From an uncultured Odoribacter sp. (GTDB lineage: Bacteria > Bacteroidota > Bacteroidia > Bacteroidales > Marinifilaceae): a stretch of DNA of 17,814 nucleotides. Made by a program: the position numbers and the translations under genes. This document shows, piece after piece, positions 7,650 through 14,671 of this stretch. Every line of letters starts with the position of its first letter. Position 1 is the first letter of the stretch. The notes under the pieces are model-generated. The model worked only from the letters and a program-made list of their open reading frames with translations. It had not been told where the DNA came from and ran no database searches. The DNA lies in contig URJC01000016.1 in assembly GCA_900548135.1 (NCBI GenBank), positions 1 to 17,814 on the forward strand. The letters run 5' to 3'.

Positions 7650-8591
7650 ATGAAAAACAAATTTTATTTTTTATTGACAACTCTGATTTTATGGGGCTTA
7701 TGTAATAGCTGCGAAAATCAGGAATTCGATTCATTGTGGGATCAGAAGGTGGAAACTAAGAGTATTTCAAATGAGGAATATGTTACCGTTAAATTTCAGC
7801 TTAAAGGAGATGGAATGGTGATTGCAAATTCTGAATCTTTAGATGAATTTTATTTATTTCAATATGAAGAATTGTATGTAAAAAAAGATGAAAAAATAAC
7901 ATTTGAGGTTGTTGAAGGATATTTTAAGTATTGGTTCGATGGAAACTCTGAAGCAATAGTAGAAGTTGTGGCTGAAAAAGATTGTATGATTGTAGGTGCT
8001 GTCTTTCATCCACGGCTTTTTTTGGAAATTAAGGGAAGAGGACAAATGATGGTAAATGGAAATACCATTCAAGGACCGGGTTCGTTTTCTTTTGTTTCTT
8101 TAGAAAATGATAACTTTGTTATATCGGAAGTGACGAGTTATGATTATTGGTTGGAATCATTATGGGGCTCGAATGGAATTTTCTATAGTGGTTTTGAGTC
8201 TTTAAATTTAGAGAATAATCTGACACTGTATGCAGATTTCCATGAATATAATGTGGTTTTATTTATTAGAGAAGATTCTTATGTTGAGTCTAATGCTTAT
8301 GATTTGTTTCTGGATGGGTATGAATATGACATTGAGTATCAAATCCAGCCTTTTGTATATGTAGGTGGTTTTAGTTCTGTTGAAATACATAATGCTTATC
8401 TGCAAAAAGATGGTTTAAAAGGTTTAATTGTAAATAGAGGAAACAGGAGATTGTATATTACAACAGAATTTGCAGGAGATAGAAAAAATATAATCTTGGA
8501 GAAAGATCAAGAAGAAAGCCTTAAATTTTCGTCAGCCATTTATTCGGAAGATCGTAGGTTGGATTTAAATATTAGTGTAAGTTATAATTAG
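7650..8591 (+). CDS. Lipoprotein of unknown family
   Basis: A 313-residue protein. The signal peptide MKNKFYFLLTTLILWGLCNSC ends at a probable lipidation Cys21, followed by ENQEFDSLWD, an acidic start that fits export to the outer surface. The rest is rich in alternating hydrophobic, aromatic and charged residues and looks all-beta (for example LFLEIKGRGQMMVNG and LYADFHEYNVVLFIRED). No catalytic motif or known family is recognised. The gene is visibly more AT-rich than the fucosidase and M60 genes, suggesting separate origin. It stands alone between two strong terminators and is bracketed by an 11-bp inverted repeat. A surface binding or decoy protein is possible but unproved. Confidence 0.8.
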   Translation: MKNKFYFLLTTLILWGLCNSCENQEFDSLWDQKVETKSISNEEYVTVKFQLKGDGMVIANSESLDEFYLFQYEELYVKKDEKITFEVVEGYFKYWFDGNSEAIVEVVAEKDCMIVGAVFHPRLFLEIKGRGQMMVNGNTIQGPGSFSFVSLENDNFVISEVTSYDYWLESLWGSNGIFYSGFESLNLENNLTLYADFHEYNVVLFIREDSYVESNAYDLFLDGYEYDIEYQIQPFVYVGGFSSVEIHNAYLQKDGLKGLIVNRGNRRLYITTEFAGDRKNIILEKDQEESLKFSSAIYSEDRRLDLNISVSYN

Positions 8592-8602
8592 TATATTCAT
8601 TT

Positions 8603-8613
8603 ATCCGGTTAAG
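8603..8613 (-). repeat. Right copy of the 11-bp inverted repeat flanking the lipoprotein gene
   Basis: ATCCGGTTAAG is the exact reverse complement of 7619-7629. It lies 11 bases after the lipoprotein stop and immediately before the bidirectional terminator. Confidence 0.55.
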
Positions 8614-8615
8614 TC

Positions 8616-8649
8616 TAAGGCTTTATCGCAAAAGGGCGATAAAGCCTTA
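8616..8649. terminator. Bidirectional terminator between convergent genes
   Basis: A perfect 14-bp stem pairs TAAGGCTTTATCGC (8616-8629) with its complement (8636-8649) around a six-base loop. On the + strand it is followed by TTTTTACTTTTT. It sits between the convergent lipoprotein gene (stop 8591) and DUF2059 gene (stop codon 8654-8656), only four bases past the latter. It most clearly serves the + strand; the - strand has no long T-run after it. Confidence 0.8.
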
Positions 8650-8653
8650 ATTT

Positions 8654-9109
8654 TTACTTTTTCAAGTACCCTTTTTCTTCCATGTTTTTCATTAGCTTTT
8701 GCATGGTTTCCATTCCAATTTGTTGGGCAATGGGCATAATTTCTACGGCGATTTTGGTATTGGATTCTGCCAGTTTTTTGCCTATCGGGCTTTCATAGAA
8801 TGTAATGATTCCTTGAATATCTTGCAGGCTCAGGTATTTTTGATAGATCGGTAACATGGCTTTGAGCATACGGTCGTACATGGAGATCATCTCAGTTTCC
8901 AATTCTTTCAGGAATTCATCCGGCAATTGTCCTCCCGCTTGCTGCTTGAGCATGGCTGTGATCTGAGGGGCAATTTGTTTCATGGCGTCCATGCTTTTGG
9001 AAACTTCCAGCATTTTGCTCATGGCTGCTTCATACTCTTTGTTTTCTTGAGCTTGTACCGTTATGCCTACTACCAGAAGTAGCATAAGACTGACTAAAAA
9101 TTTTTTCAT
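8654..9109 (-). CDS. Small exported DUF2059-family protein
   Basis: A 151-residue protein with a clear type I signal peptide, MKKFLVSLMLLLVVGITVQA, cleaved before Gln21. The mature part is helical and Met-rich. The C-terminal half contains the DUF2059 signature (YQKYLSLQDIQGIITFYESP, then GKKLAE). DUF2059 proteins are widespread periplasmic proteins of unknown role. It begins 47 bases after the porin stop on the same strand with no terminator between, so the two are probably co-transcribed. No enzymatic motif is seen. Confidence 0.85.
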   Translation of the reverse strand: MKKFLVSLMLLLVVGITVQAQENKEYEAAMSKMLEVSKSMDAMKQIAPQITAMLKQQAGGQLPDEFLKELETEMISMYDRMLKAMLPIYQKYLSLQDIQGIITFYESPIGKKLAESNTKIAVEIMPIAQQIGMETMQKLMKNMEEKGYLKK

Positions 9110-9156
9110 ACTTTTTTTATTAACGATAATTGATCTGTGCTTATGGTTGTTTTTGG

Positions 9157-10281
9157 TTAAAAACTGAATTGTACCCGGGCCTGAATGATATCGAACTCCT
9201 GATTTCCACTCAAAGCTGTTTTTCCGGGGAGCATGCGGGTGTAATTAATCTTGGCTGCGACAAACTTATTAATAAAGTAGTTCATTCCCAAAGAAATGTC
9301 TGTGATTCTGCCACCTTGAATACTTGCATCGTTCAGGTTGGTGTTGTCGTAGCGTAAAAGGATTTCCAGGCTTTTAGGAGCGGGATTCACGATCATTCCG
9401 GTTTCCGGGTTGTAGTTGTGTTTGGCTCCCAGGATCATATAACCCATTTGGGCATATCCTCCTTTGGCATTGTAGTTTTCAGTTGCGAACCGATTGAGAT
9501 GGGCCAGGAAATATTGTCCCTGAAAATACCATTTGTTGTACAGCATGATCAATTCCAGATCCAGTTTCCACTGATTGATCACCTGGTCAATCCGGGCTTC
9601 AATCAAAGTATTATCGCTTTTACTAAGCAGGTCTGTCGGAGAACCGCAACTGAAGCTTATTTGCTGGTCACTGCTATTAAAACGGGGAGCAATGCCAATA
9701 TGTATCAGCTTTTTGTCTTCCATCAGTGGGCGTCCGGTTACTTTGGCAGCAAGTGAGTAGCCCTGATTCAGTGGTTGGGATTTTTCTATATCTCCATCAC
9801 TGAATACACCGGCCACGACGTTTATCCAGGGTTGGTTATAACTGTAACTGATTCCCAGTTTTCTTTTATTTCCTAAAGCTTTGTCTGAAGGGGCATCCGT
9901 GATGAAACGGTAATTTGTGGTGCCTACCCGGGCATTCCCGAAAGGTTCGTAGTGGTATCCCAGGCGTATGTTGTGTTTGGCTATGCTGTAATTCAAATAG
10001 ATATCTTTAAGACTGATTTTACTATCTCCATAACCCAGTTCAATTTTGGTCTCCCAATGTTCTTCGAAACGGATCACTGTGCCCAGACGCAGGTCATTAA
10101 CCTGAAAACTGGTCACTGTCGAATCGCAGTTCAGTATGCCGCCGTCGAAGAATACACGTCCGATTAACTTCCAGTGGAAATTATTTTTTCCTCCACTGAC
10201 AAATTCCTGAGCTATGACTTGTTGCAATAAGAAAATGGAAAAAAGACAGATAAGGAAGCCTGTGAAAAGTAATTTTTTCAT
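9157..10281 (-). CDS. OprO/OprP-like porin (phosphate-selective porin family)
   Basis: A 374-residue outer-membrane protein. The start at 10281 (MKKLLFTGFL) is chosen because the longer reading from 10323 puts MFPYFCLAKTKLNY before a normal signal peptide. Cleavage is expected after Ala24 (VIA|Q). The mature protein is a chain of amphipathic strands with short turns and ends in Phe (RVQFSF), as beta-barrels do. Segments such as DIYLNYSIAKHNIRLGYHYEPFG and NQPWINVVAGVFSDGD are typical of the OprO/OprP (porin O/P) family found in Bacteroidetes. The length is close to the usual 380-400. Ion preference (phosphate or other) cannot be told by eye. It is followed by a DUF2059 gene in the same unit. 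Confidence 0.85.
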   Translation of the reverse strand: MKKLLFTGFLICLFSIFLLQQVIAQEFVSGGKNNFHWKLIGRVFFDGGILNCDSTVTSFQVNDLRLGTVIRFEEHWETKIELGYGDSKISLKDIYLNYSIAKHNIRLGYHYEPFGNARVGTTNYRFITDAPSDKALGNKRKLGISYSYNQPWINVVAGVFSDGDIEKSQPLNQGYSLAAKVTGRPLMEDKKLIHIGIAPRFNSSDQQISFSCGSPTDLLSKSDNTLIEARIDQVINQWKLDLELIMLYNKWYFQGQYFLAHLNRFATENYNAKGGYAQMGYMILGAKHNYNPETGMIVNPAPKSLEILLRYDNTNLNDASIQGGRITDISLGMNYFINKFVAAKINYTRMLPGKTALSGNQEFDIIQARVQFSF

Positions 10282-10306
10282 GTAGTTCAATTTTGTTTTT
10301 GCAAGA

Positions 10307-10337
10307 CAAAAGTAAGGAAACAAAAGCGAACGGAAAA
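10307..10337 (-). promoter_or_regulatory. Putative promoter of the porin-DUF2059 unit
   Basis: On the - strand TACTTTTG (10314 to 10307) matches the Bacteroidetes -7 element, with TTTT 19 bases upstream (10337 to 10334) as a weak -33. The element ends 25 bases before the chosen ATG at 10281, which implies a leader of about 20 bases and supports that start. Confidence 0.45.
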
Positions 10338-10399
10338 GCAGAAAATAGAATTATCGCATAAATAAATCGTGTGTTTCCCTTCATCTTCCTTCGTTTCGA

Positions 10400-12535
10400 T
10401 TAAATTGGAACAATCGTGATTTGTTGGTTTGCATCTAAACGGATGATTCCATTGTATGCGTTGCCTGCACTGTCTTTAAAACCTGAAATCTTGCCTGTTT
10501 GCCCTTTCTGGACCAATGTTTCAATTTGTTTTTCGGTTAGTTTTTTCCCTTGTATTTCCATCGGAATCAAAAAATCACAGGATTTATGATATAAGGTACA
10601 TCCCCAGGCAGTTTTACCCTTGACAATCTCTCCTTTGCCACACTTGGGACATTTTAATGTTATTTTTTCCTTTGTGTCCTTGGAAGGCTGTTTTTTTTCT
10701 TTTTTCCTTTTCTTTTTCTCCTTTTCTTCTTCTGTTTTCTGGCTTGCCTCCTGGTTGGATTCTATGGGAATGGTTTTTGCTGAAGAATATTTTACGTAAT
10801 GGACAATTTCATTGACCATAACTTTCAATTCTTCCATGAAATCTGCCACTTGGTAAGTGCCGTCCTCAATCATGCGTAGCTTTTTTTCCCATTGTCCGGT
10901 AAGCTCTGCTGATTTTAGTAGCTCATTCTGAATGGTATCGACTAATGCTGTTCCGGTTGTGGTGGCTAGAATACGTTTTTTATCTTTACGGATGTATTGA
11001 CGTTTGAAGAGCGTTTCAATGATGTTGGCACGGGTAGAAGGACGCCCGATACCGTTTTCTTTCATCAGGTCACGTAATTCCTCATCTTCTACTTGTTTAC
11101 CTGCAGTTTCCATGGCCCGTAGCAAATCGGCTTCTGTATAGTATTTGGGAGGTTGAGTTTGCTTTTCCTGTACCTCTGGGATATGGGGACCATGTTCGCC
11201 TTTTTCGTAAAGGGGCAACACATTTTCTTCGTTTTGTTTGTCGGTATTTATGCCAAATACCACCCGCCACGCCGGATCAATAATTTGTTTGCCCGTAGCT
11301 TTGAAGTCTTCACTTCCTATTTTAGCCATAACAGTTGTATTGGCAATTTCACAATCCGGATAGAAAACGGCAATGAAACGACGGGCCACCAGATCGTATA
11401 CCCGTTTTTCCTCGGGAGATATATCATAACTGAATATACCGGTTGGAATGATGGCATGATGATCGGTAATCTTTTTGTCATTGAAGACTTTAGATGATTT
11501 CCGTATTTTCTTTCCCGACAGGATGGGCTTCGTAAGAGCTTCATAGGGCTTTAACCCTTGGAGTATTTTAGGAACTTTAGCATATTGGTCGTTTGGTAAA
11601 AAGTTGGTGTCTACTCGGGGATAAGTTGTCAATTTCTTTTCGTATAGCGACTGGATGATTTTTAAGGTGTTCTCAGCCGTAAAAGCGAATTTTCGATTAC
11701 ATTCTACCTGCAATAATGTTAAATCAAACAATTTTGGCGGATGTTCCATAGCTTTTTTCCGCTCGATGTTAAGAATTTCCAAATCGAGTGGGCTGATTTT
11801 TTCCAAAAGAGCCTCAGCCTCTTCTTTTTTATTGAATCGTCCGCGCAAGCAAGAGAAAAGTCCTTCCCTGTAATTCGTTCGTATTTCCCAATAAGTTTCC
11901 GGTTTAAAGTTCTCGATGGCTTTTTGGCGCTCAACGACCAGGGCAAGGGTGGGCGTTTGCACCCGTCCTATTGAGAGTACGTTTTTTCCTGTTCCATATT
12001 TCAGCGTATATGCCCGCGTGGCATTCATCCCTAGCAGCCAGTCGCCGATAGCCCGTGCAGAGCCAGCCGCATAAAGGGTATCGAAATCTTTCGAATCCAT
12101 AAGTTTATCAAAGCCTTCCCGGATGGCTTCTTCTGTCAGCGAGGAGATCCAGAGGCGTTTGATAGGTACCCCGCATTTGGCTTTGGTTAATACCCAACGT
12201 TGAATCAGTTCCCCTTCTTGACCGGCATCCCCGCAATTGATCACCAGCTCAGCTTTTGAGACTAGTTCTTCAATAATGGCAAATTGTTTTTTTATCCCTT
12301 CATCTTCGATCAGCCGAATCCTGAATTTTGAAGGGATCATCGGTAATACCCCTAAATTCCATTTTTGCCATTTCTCCGTATATTCTCCCGGCTCTTGCAA
12401 TGTGCATAAATGTCCGAAAGTCCAGGTAACGCAATATCCGTTCCCTTCCAGATACCCGTTCCGCCGGTTCGTTGCCCCCAGAATATTAGCGATTTCCTTC
12501 GCAACACTTGGTTTTTCTGCAATACACATTTTCAT
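10400..12535 (-). CDS. topB: DNA topoisomerase III (type IA)
   Basis: A 711-residue type IA topoisomerase, which relaxes and decatenates DNA by cutting one strand through a 5'-phosphotyrosine. The start at 12535 gives MKMCIAEKPSVAKEIA, the usual Toprim N-terminus; the upstream extension to 12619 is not conserved-looking. The Toprim acidic motif reads INCGDAGQEGELIQR (Asp103, Glu107), the DAG variant also seen in Bacillus TopB rather than DPDRE. SIGRVQTPTLALVVERQ follows near 188-204. The active-site Tyr305 is in TTYPRVDTNFLP. ITDHHAIIPTG (near 356-366) and IGRPSTRANIIETLF (near 496-510) are further family landmarks. A Lys/Glu-rich linker (about 599-625) leads to a zinc-ribbon-like CPKC...C-x6-C (Cys629, 632, 646, 653) and a C-terminal topoisomerase repeat. 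It is a complete, probably single-gene unit. Confidence 0.95.
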   Translation of the reverse strand: MKMCIAEKPSVAKEIANILGATNRRNGYLEGNGYCVTWTFGHLCTLQEPGEYTEKWQKWNLGVLPMIPSKFRIRLIEDEGIKKQFAIIEELVSKAELVINCGDAGQEGELIQRWVLTKAKCGVPIKRLWISSLTEEAIREGFDKLMDSKDFDTLYAAGSARAIGDWLLGMNATRAYTLKYGTGKNVLSIGRVQTPTLALVVERQKAIENFKPETYWEIRTNYREGLFSCLRGRFNKKEEAEALLEKISPLDLEILNIERKKAMEHPPKLFDLTLLQVECNRKFAFTAENTLKIIQSLYEKKLTTYPRVDTNFLPNDQYAKVPKILQGLKPYEALTKPILSGKKIRKSSKVFNDKKITDHHAIIPTGIFSYDISPEEKRVYDLVARRFIAVFYPDCEIANTTVMAKIGSEDFKATGKQIIDPAWRVVFGINTDKQNEENVLPLYEKGEHGPHIPEVQEKQTQPPKYYTEADLLRAMETAGKQVEDEELRDLMKENGIGRPSTRANIIETLFKRQYIRKDKKRILATTTGTALVDTIQNELLKSAELTGQWEKKLRMIEDGTYQVADFMEELKVMVNEIVHYVKYSSAKTIPIESNQEASQKTEEEKEKKKRKKEKKQPSKDTKEKITLKCPKCGKGEIVKGKTAWGCTLYHKSCDFLIPMEIQGKKLTEKQIETLVQKGQTGKISGFKDSAGNAYNGIIRLDANQQITIVPI

Positions 12536-12561
12536 AATTCCGCACAACTTGATTCTGCCCA

Positions 12562-12593
12562 CAAAGATAATGTAAACCGAAAGCAAAGCCAAG
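12562..12593 (-). promoter_or_regulatory. Putative topB promoter
   Basis: On the - strand TATCTTTG (12569 to 12562) matches TAnnTTTG, with CTTG 20 bases upstream (12593 to 12590) as a one-mismatch -33. The -7 element ends 26 bases before the ATG at 12535, nearly the same spacing as at the porin gene. The promoter is built into the first of two tandem repeats, and its -33 falls within that repeat's palindrome. Confidence 0.5.
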
Positions 12594-12610
12594 TTTACTT
12601 GAACTTTGCT
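12566..12610. repeat. Tandem repeat copy 1 with palindrome, upstream of topB
   Basis: Starts GATAATGTAAACCGAAAGC and continues into an imperfect palindrome: AGCAAAG (12582-12588) pairs with CTTTGCT (12604-12610), and CAAGT (12590-12594) with ACTTG (12597-12601). Over its first 36 bases it matches copy 2 at 26 positions by hand count. It is followed by GGTGCACC, an 8-bp palindrome at 12613-12620. Confidence 0.6.
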
Positions 12611-12634
12611 GAGGTGCACCTTATTTTATCGAAC

Positions 12635-12683
12635 GATAATGCAAACCGGGAGCGGAACGAAATGAACTTGTTCATTTCTTCCG
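12635..12683. repeat. Tandem repeat copy 2 with long palindrome, upstream of topB
   Basis: Starts GATAATGCAAACCGGGAGC, 69 bases after copy 1. Its palindrome is better than that of copy 1: CGGAA (12653-12657), one unpaired C, GAAATGAAC (12659-12667), loop TT, GTTCATTTC (12670-12678), TTCCG (12679-12683). The arms differ from copy 1 while remaining self-complementary, which suggests that the secondary structure is under selection. Confidence 0.6.
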
Positions 12684-12961
12684 CCGGGGGGTATTTCTTT
12701 TACCATAGTTCCCAGAAAACGGCTTTCTGAAAAAATGTTCCGGTATTTGTAAATCGTCATTGAAACCCTGATTTTTATCTCCAGGATGTCATTCTAAACG
12801 GATAAGATCCGGAATGGTATATTGTATCTAACTATTAATCTGGTAATTAATAGGGTTTGTACTGGAGTTATCTATATGCATATCCTGCTTTGTATTATGT
12901 GGTTAGTAACCCCGATAGTTATGATTATATAATAAAAAGGTCCAATTAAATCCTGGAATTT
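12684..12961. other. Gene-free, AT-rich intergenic stretch
   Basis: No convincing coding region on either strand. Minor structure only: an 8-bp AT-rich inverted repeat, CTATTAAT / ATTAATAG (12832-12839 and 12846-12853), and a 6-bp one at 12713-12729. A 31-codon open stretch at 12854-12949 has no start codon or recognisable product. It may be decayed sequence linked to the HicB-like remnant that follows. Confidence 0.5.
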
Positions 12962-13141
12962 TTGAAAGGGTTGGAGTATAATGGAGCTCGGGGATACGAG
13001 GAATATGATGAGGAGGAAGGGATGATTTTCGGAATACTGCATGTTGGGGAGGAATCGTATACCTATGGAGGAGTCTCCATGATGGAGGTGAAAGAGGACT
13101 TTGAGAGGTTAAAGGCTGGAAAGTTAGTGTCTAAAGGTTGA
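12962..13141 (+). pseudogene. HicB-antitoxin-like remnant
   Basis: An open frame of 59 codons from TTG 12962 to TGA 13139-13141 without an in-frame ATG at its head; TTG at 12971 would read MEYNGARGYEEYDEEEG. The middle (EYDEEEGMIFGILHVGEESY, then TYGGVSMMEVKEDFERL) follows the HicB pattern Y.G...EYSEEDG.FFGKI.......TYEG.....L...FE. HicB proteins are antitoxins, usually about 110-130 residues with a DNA-binding tail, partnered with the HicA RNase. Here the tail after the FE segment is lost and no HicA gene is visible. A rho-independent terminator 37 bases later supports former or residual gene status. The family call is by eye; a very short functional gene is possible. Confidence 0.4.
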
Positions 13142-13177
13142 TGGAAAAGTGAAAACTAAAAGGCATAAAGGTATGGT

Positions 13178-13207
13178 TCCCTTATCCACACCGGATAAGG
13201 GATTTTT
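13178..13207 (+). terminator. Rho-independent terminator after the HicB-like remnant
   Basis: A perfect 10-bp stem pairs TCCCTTATCC (13178-13187) with GGATAAGGGA (13193-13202) around a five-base loop and is followed by TTTTT. It isolates the next gene from upstream transcription. It is nearly the same sequence as the terminator at 14529. Confidence 0.8.
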
Positions 13208-13218
13208 GTTGTATAAAA

Positions 13219-13250
13219 ATTGTAGTTTTTGATTATTTTGGATAGGTTTG
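13219..13250 (+). promoter_or_regulatory. Putative promoter of the pentapeptide-repeat gene
   Basis: TAGGTTTG (13243-13250) is an exact TAnnTTTG element, with ATTG (13219-13222), one mismatch from TTTG, 20 bases upstream. Transcription would start near 13257, about 21 bases before the ATG at 13278. It lies directly after the upstream terminator, so the gene appears to be a self-contained unit. Confidence 0.5.
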
Positions 13251-13277
13251 TCATAGTGAATCCCAAAATTGCAATGT

Positions 13278-14507
13278 ATGTTTGAATATGCTGTTTCCCA
13301 CGTGGAAGGTCTTGCTATATTTGCGACTCTGGTAGCAGGTTTTATCATTACAGTATTGCGTTTCTTTAACTTTAAAAGTAAGAGTGAGATCAAACAAATT
13401 TTAAAGGAGGAGTTTGATCAGGTTGTGTTACAATTGGCGTCGGAGAAAGAAACGAGCAGACTGACTGCGGCGATTTTATTGCGTCGTTTCTATAAACAGG
13501 AGAATCTGAAAAAATATGCACCATATCATCAGGAAACTATATATGTGATATCTTCTCTTTTGCGAACTCTTCCTACTGGTATTTTTCAAAAAACATTGGG
13601 AGACGGTTTGGGTTATGCTGTAGTTTTGGATCATTGTGATTTACAAAAAACGAATTTACAGGATGTTTTAATCAAAGGAAGCGGGAATAGGCCTATCCGG
13701 ATGAATGGTACTGATTTGTTTATGGCTGATCTTTCTAATGCTCTTTTTGTTTGGTTGAATGCTGAAAATATTGTTTTTTATCAGGCGAATCTATATCATG
13801 CTACTTTTAAGGAATGCAATTTTAAAGGAGGTAATTTTCGTCAGGCTGATTTGACCTCTTGTCGGTTCAAAAATGTTTATTTGAATGAAGCGGACTTTAC
13901 GGGTGCGATGAATATTCCCAGGGAGATTGAAAAATATCTGGTAGGAGGAGTAGTAAAATTTGATGGAATGATTACAACGCAACAGGTAGAGGAAAAGAAG
14001 AGAATTTTTTTTAGTATGCCAGGTAAGATGAGGCCTGAAGATGACATTTTGATAAGGGATTTTAGATCACGTATGGAGGCCATGGGGTATGAAGTTGTAT
14101 TTTATGAGCGTAAGGAATATCGGAATTTTGGTCAGGTTGGTCATATCCGAACGTTGATTTCTGGTTGTCACGGAGTTATTGTTTTTGGCTTGAAACAACT
14201 TGAAATCAAGCAAGGTGTTTTTAGACCATCTACCAATGAGAGAGAAGTATGGTGTCAAAAGTGGTTACCGACACCCTGGAATGAAATTGAGATGGGTATG
14301 GCTTTAATGGCCGGATTGCCGGTGTTGCTTGTGAAAGATGATGAAATAAATTTGGGGCTTTTTGATGGTAAGATTAGCGAAGTTTTCATTTCGGTTTTAT
14401 CGACAAATGAAGATTTTAAGAAATTAGAGGAGAACAAGAAATTTTTGCAATGGTGCGGACAGGTTGAAAGAACCGAAACTTTGGCATCCGGTAAAAAAGA
14501 GGAATAG
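13278..14507 (+). CDS. Membrane-anchored pentapeptide-repeat protein with C-terminal deoxyribosyltransferase/TIR-like domain
   Basis: A 409-residue protein from the ATG at 13278; the reading from TTG 13269 adds only three residues. One transmembrane helix at about 9-29 (GLAIFATLVAGFIITVL) precedes a helical segment (about 35-100). About 117-213 are pentapeptide repeats of the A(D/N)LxX kind (CDLQKTNLQD, TDLFMADLSNA, CNFKGGNFRQADL, LNEADFTGA). About 241-378 is a Rossmann-like unit: strand KRIFFSM, helix, strand YEVVFYE, helix, strand HGVIVFG, the motif TPWNEIEMGMALMAGLPVLL, then GLFD and strand EVFISV. Glu338 in EMGMA lies where nucleoside deoxyribosyltransferases carry their catalytic Glu (E-[IL]-G-x-A). 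This fold group, with TIR and SLOG domains, processes nucleotides or NAD in bacterial immunity. Activity is inferred. The gene is monocistronic between two terminators, AT-rich and accessory-looking. Confidence 0.8.
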   Translation: MFEYAVSHVEGLAIFATLVAGFIITVLRFFNFKSKSEIKQILKEEFDQVVLQLASEKETSRLTAAILLRRFYKQENLKKYAPYHQETIYVISSLLRTLPTGIFQKTLGDGLGYAVVLDHCDLQKTNLQDVLIKGSGNRPIRMNGTDLFMADLSNALFVWLNAENIVFYQANLYHATFKECNFKGGNFRQADLTSCRFKNVYLNEADFTGAMNIPREIEKYLVGGVVKFDGMITTQQVEEKKRIFFSMPGKMRPEDDILIRDFRSRMEAMGYEVVFYERKEYRNFGQVGHIRTLISGCHGVIVFGLKQLEIKQGVFRPSTNEREVWCQKWLPTPWNEIEMGMALMAGLPVLLVKDDEINLGLFDGKISEVFISVLSTNEDFKKLEENKKFLQWCGQVERTETLASGKKEE

Positions 14508-14528
14508 ATTTATATTTTAAAGCAAGAT

Positions 14529-14561
14529 TCCCTTATCCGTTAATGGATAGGGGATTTTTTT
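14529..14561 (+). terminator. Rho-independent terminator after the pentapeptide-repeat gene
   Basis: TCCCTTATCC (14529-14538) pairs with GGATAGGGGA (14545-14554) with one G-T wobble and a six-base loop, followed by seven T (14555-14561). It lies 21 bases after the stop codon. Its left arm is identical to that of the terminator at 13178. Confidence 0.85.
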
Positions 14562-14581
14562 GCTGTAAATTCAAAGGGTGA

Positions 14582-14671
14582 ATGTTAAAAAAGAGGAATT
14601 TGCATTTGAATATCAACGAAGTGGCTGAAGTTGCAAACTTTATCAGGAATAATTCGAATAAAGGTAAATAA
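14582..14671 (+). CDS. Possible 29-residue small ORF upstream of susC-like gene
   Basis: ATG at 14582 to TAA at 14669-14671 encodes MLKKRNLHLNINEVAEVANF followed by IRNNSNKGK. The NINEVAEVANF segment faintly recalls the helix-turn-helix of AraC-type regulators (siNEVAe..GF), but the peptide is far too short to be one. It may be a decayed fragment, a leader peptide or chance. No clear ribosome site or promoter decides between these. Confidence 0.2.
   Translation: MLKKRNLHLNINEVAEVANFIRNNSNKGK

Noticed and set aside
11317..11944. Several short frames on both strands within topB
   Set aside because: They are out-of-frame readings of a continuous, fully conserved topoisomerase; there is no sign of an internal gene or frameshift.
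10400..12535. topB considered as part of a conjugative element
   Set aside because: No relaxase, Tra genes, excision genes or attachment repeats are visible in the window. Type IA topoisomerase III is also a normal chromosomal gene.
12410..12730. + strand open frame crossing the topB start and the tandem repeats
   Set aside because: It overlaps the conserved Toprim start of topB and repeated palindromic DNA, and its translation resembles nothing.
12832..12853. AT-rich inverted repeat considered as a terminator or operator
   Set aside because: The stem is only eight A/T-dominated pairs with no T-run and no adjacent gene to serve.
12854..12949. 31-codon open stretch read as a possible HicA partner of the HicB-like remnant
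   Set aside because: It lacks a start codon and the HicA features (a G-S-H-H-x-F-like segment and following conserved His); it is Tyr-rich AT-biased sequence, probably chance.
13178..14561. Repeated TCCCTTATCC hairpins considered as the start of a CRISPR or other repeat array
   Set aside because: There are only two copies, each with terminator geometry (T-run, stop codon upstream); no spacers or further copies.
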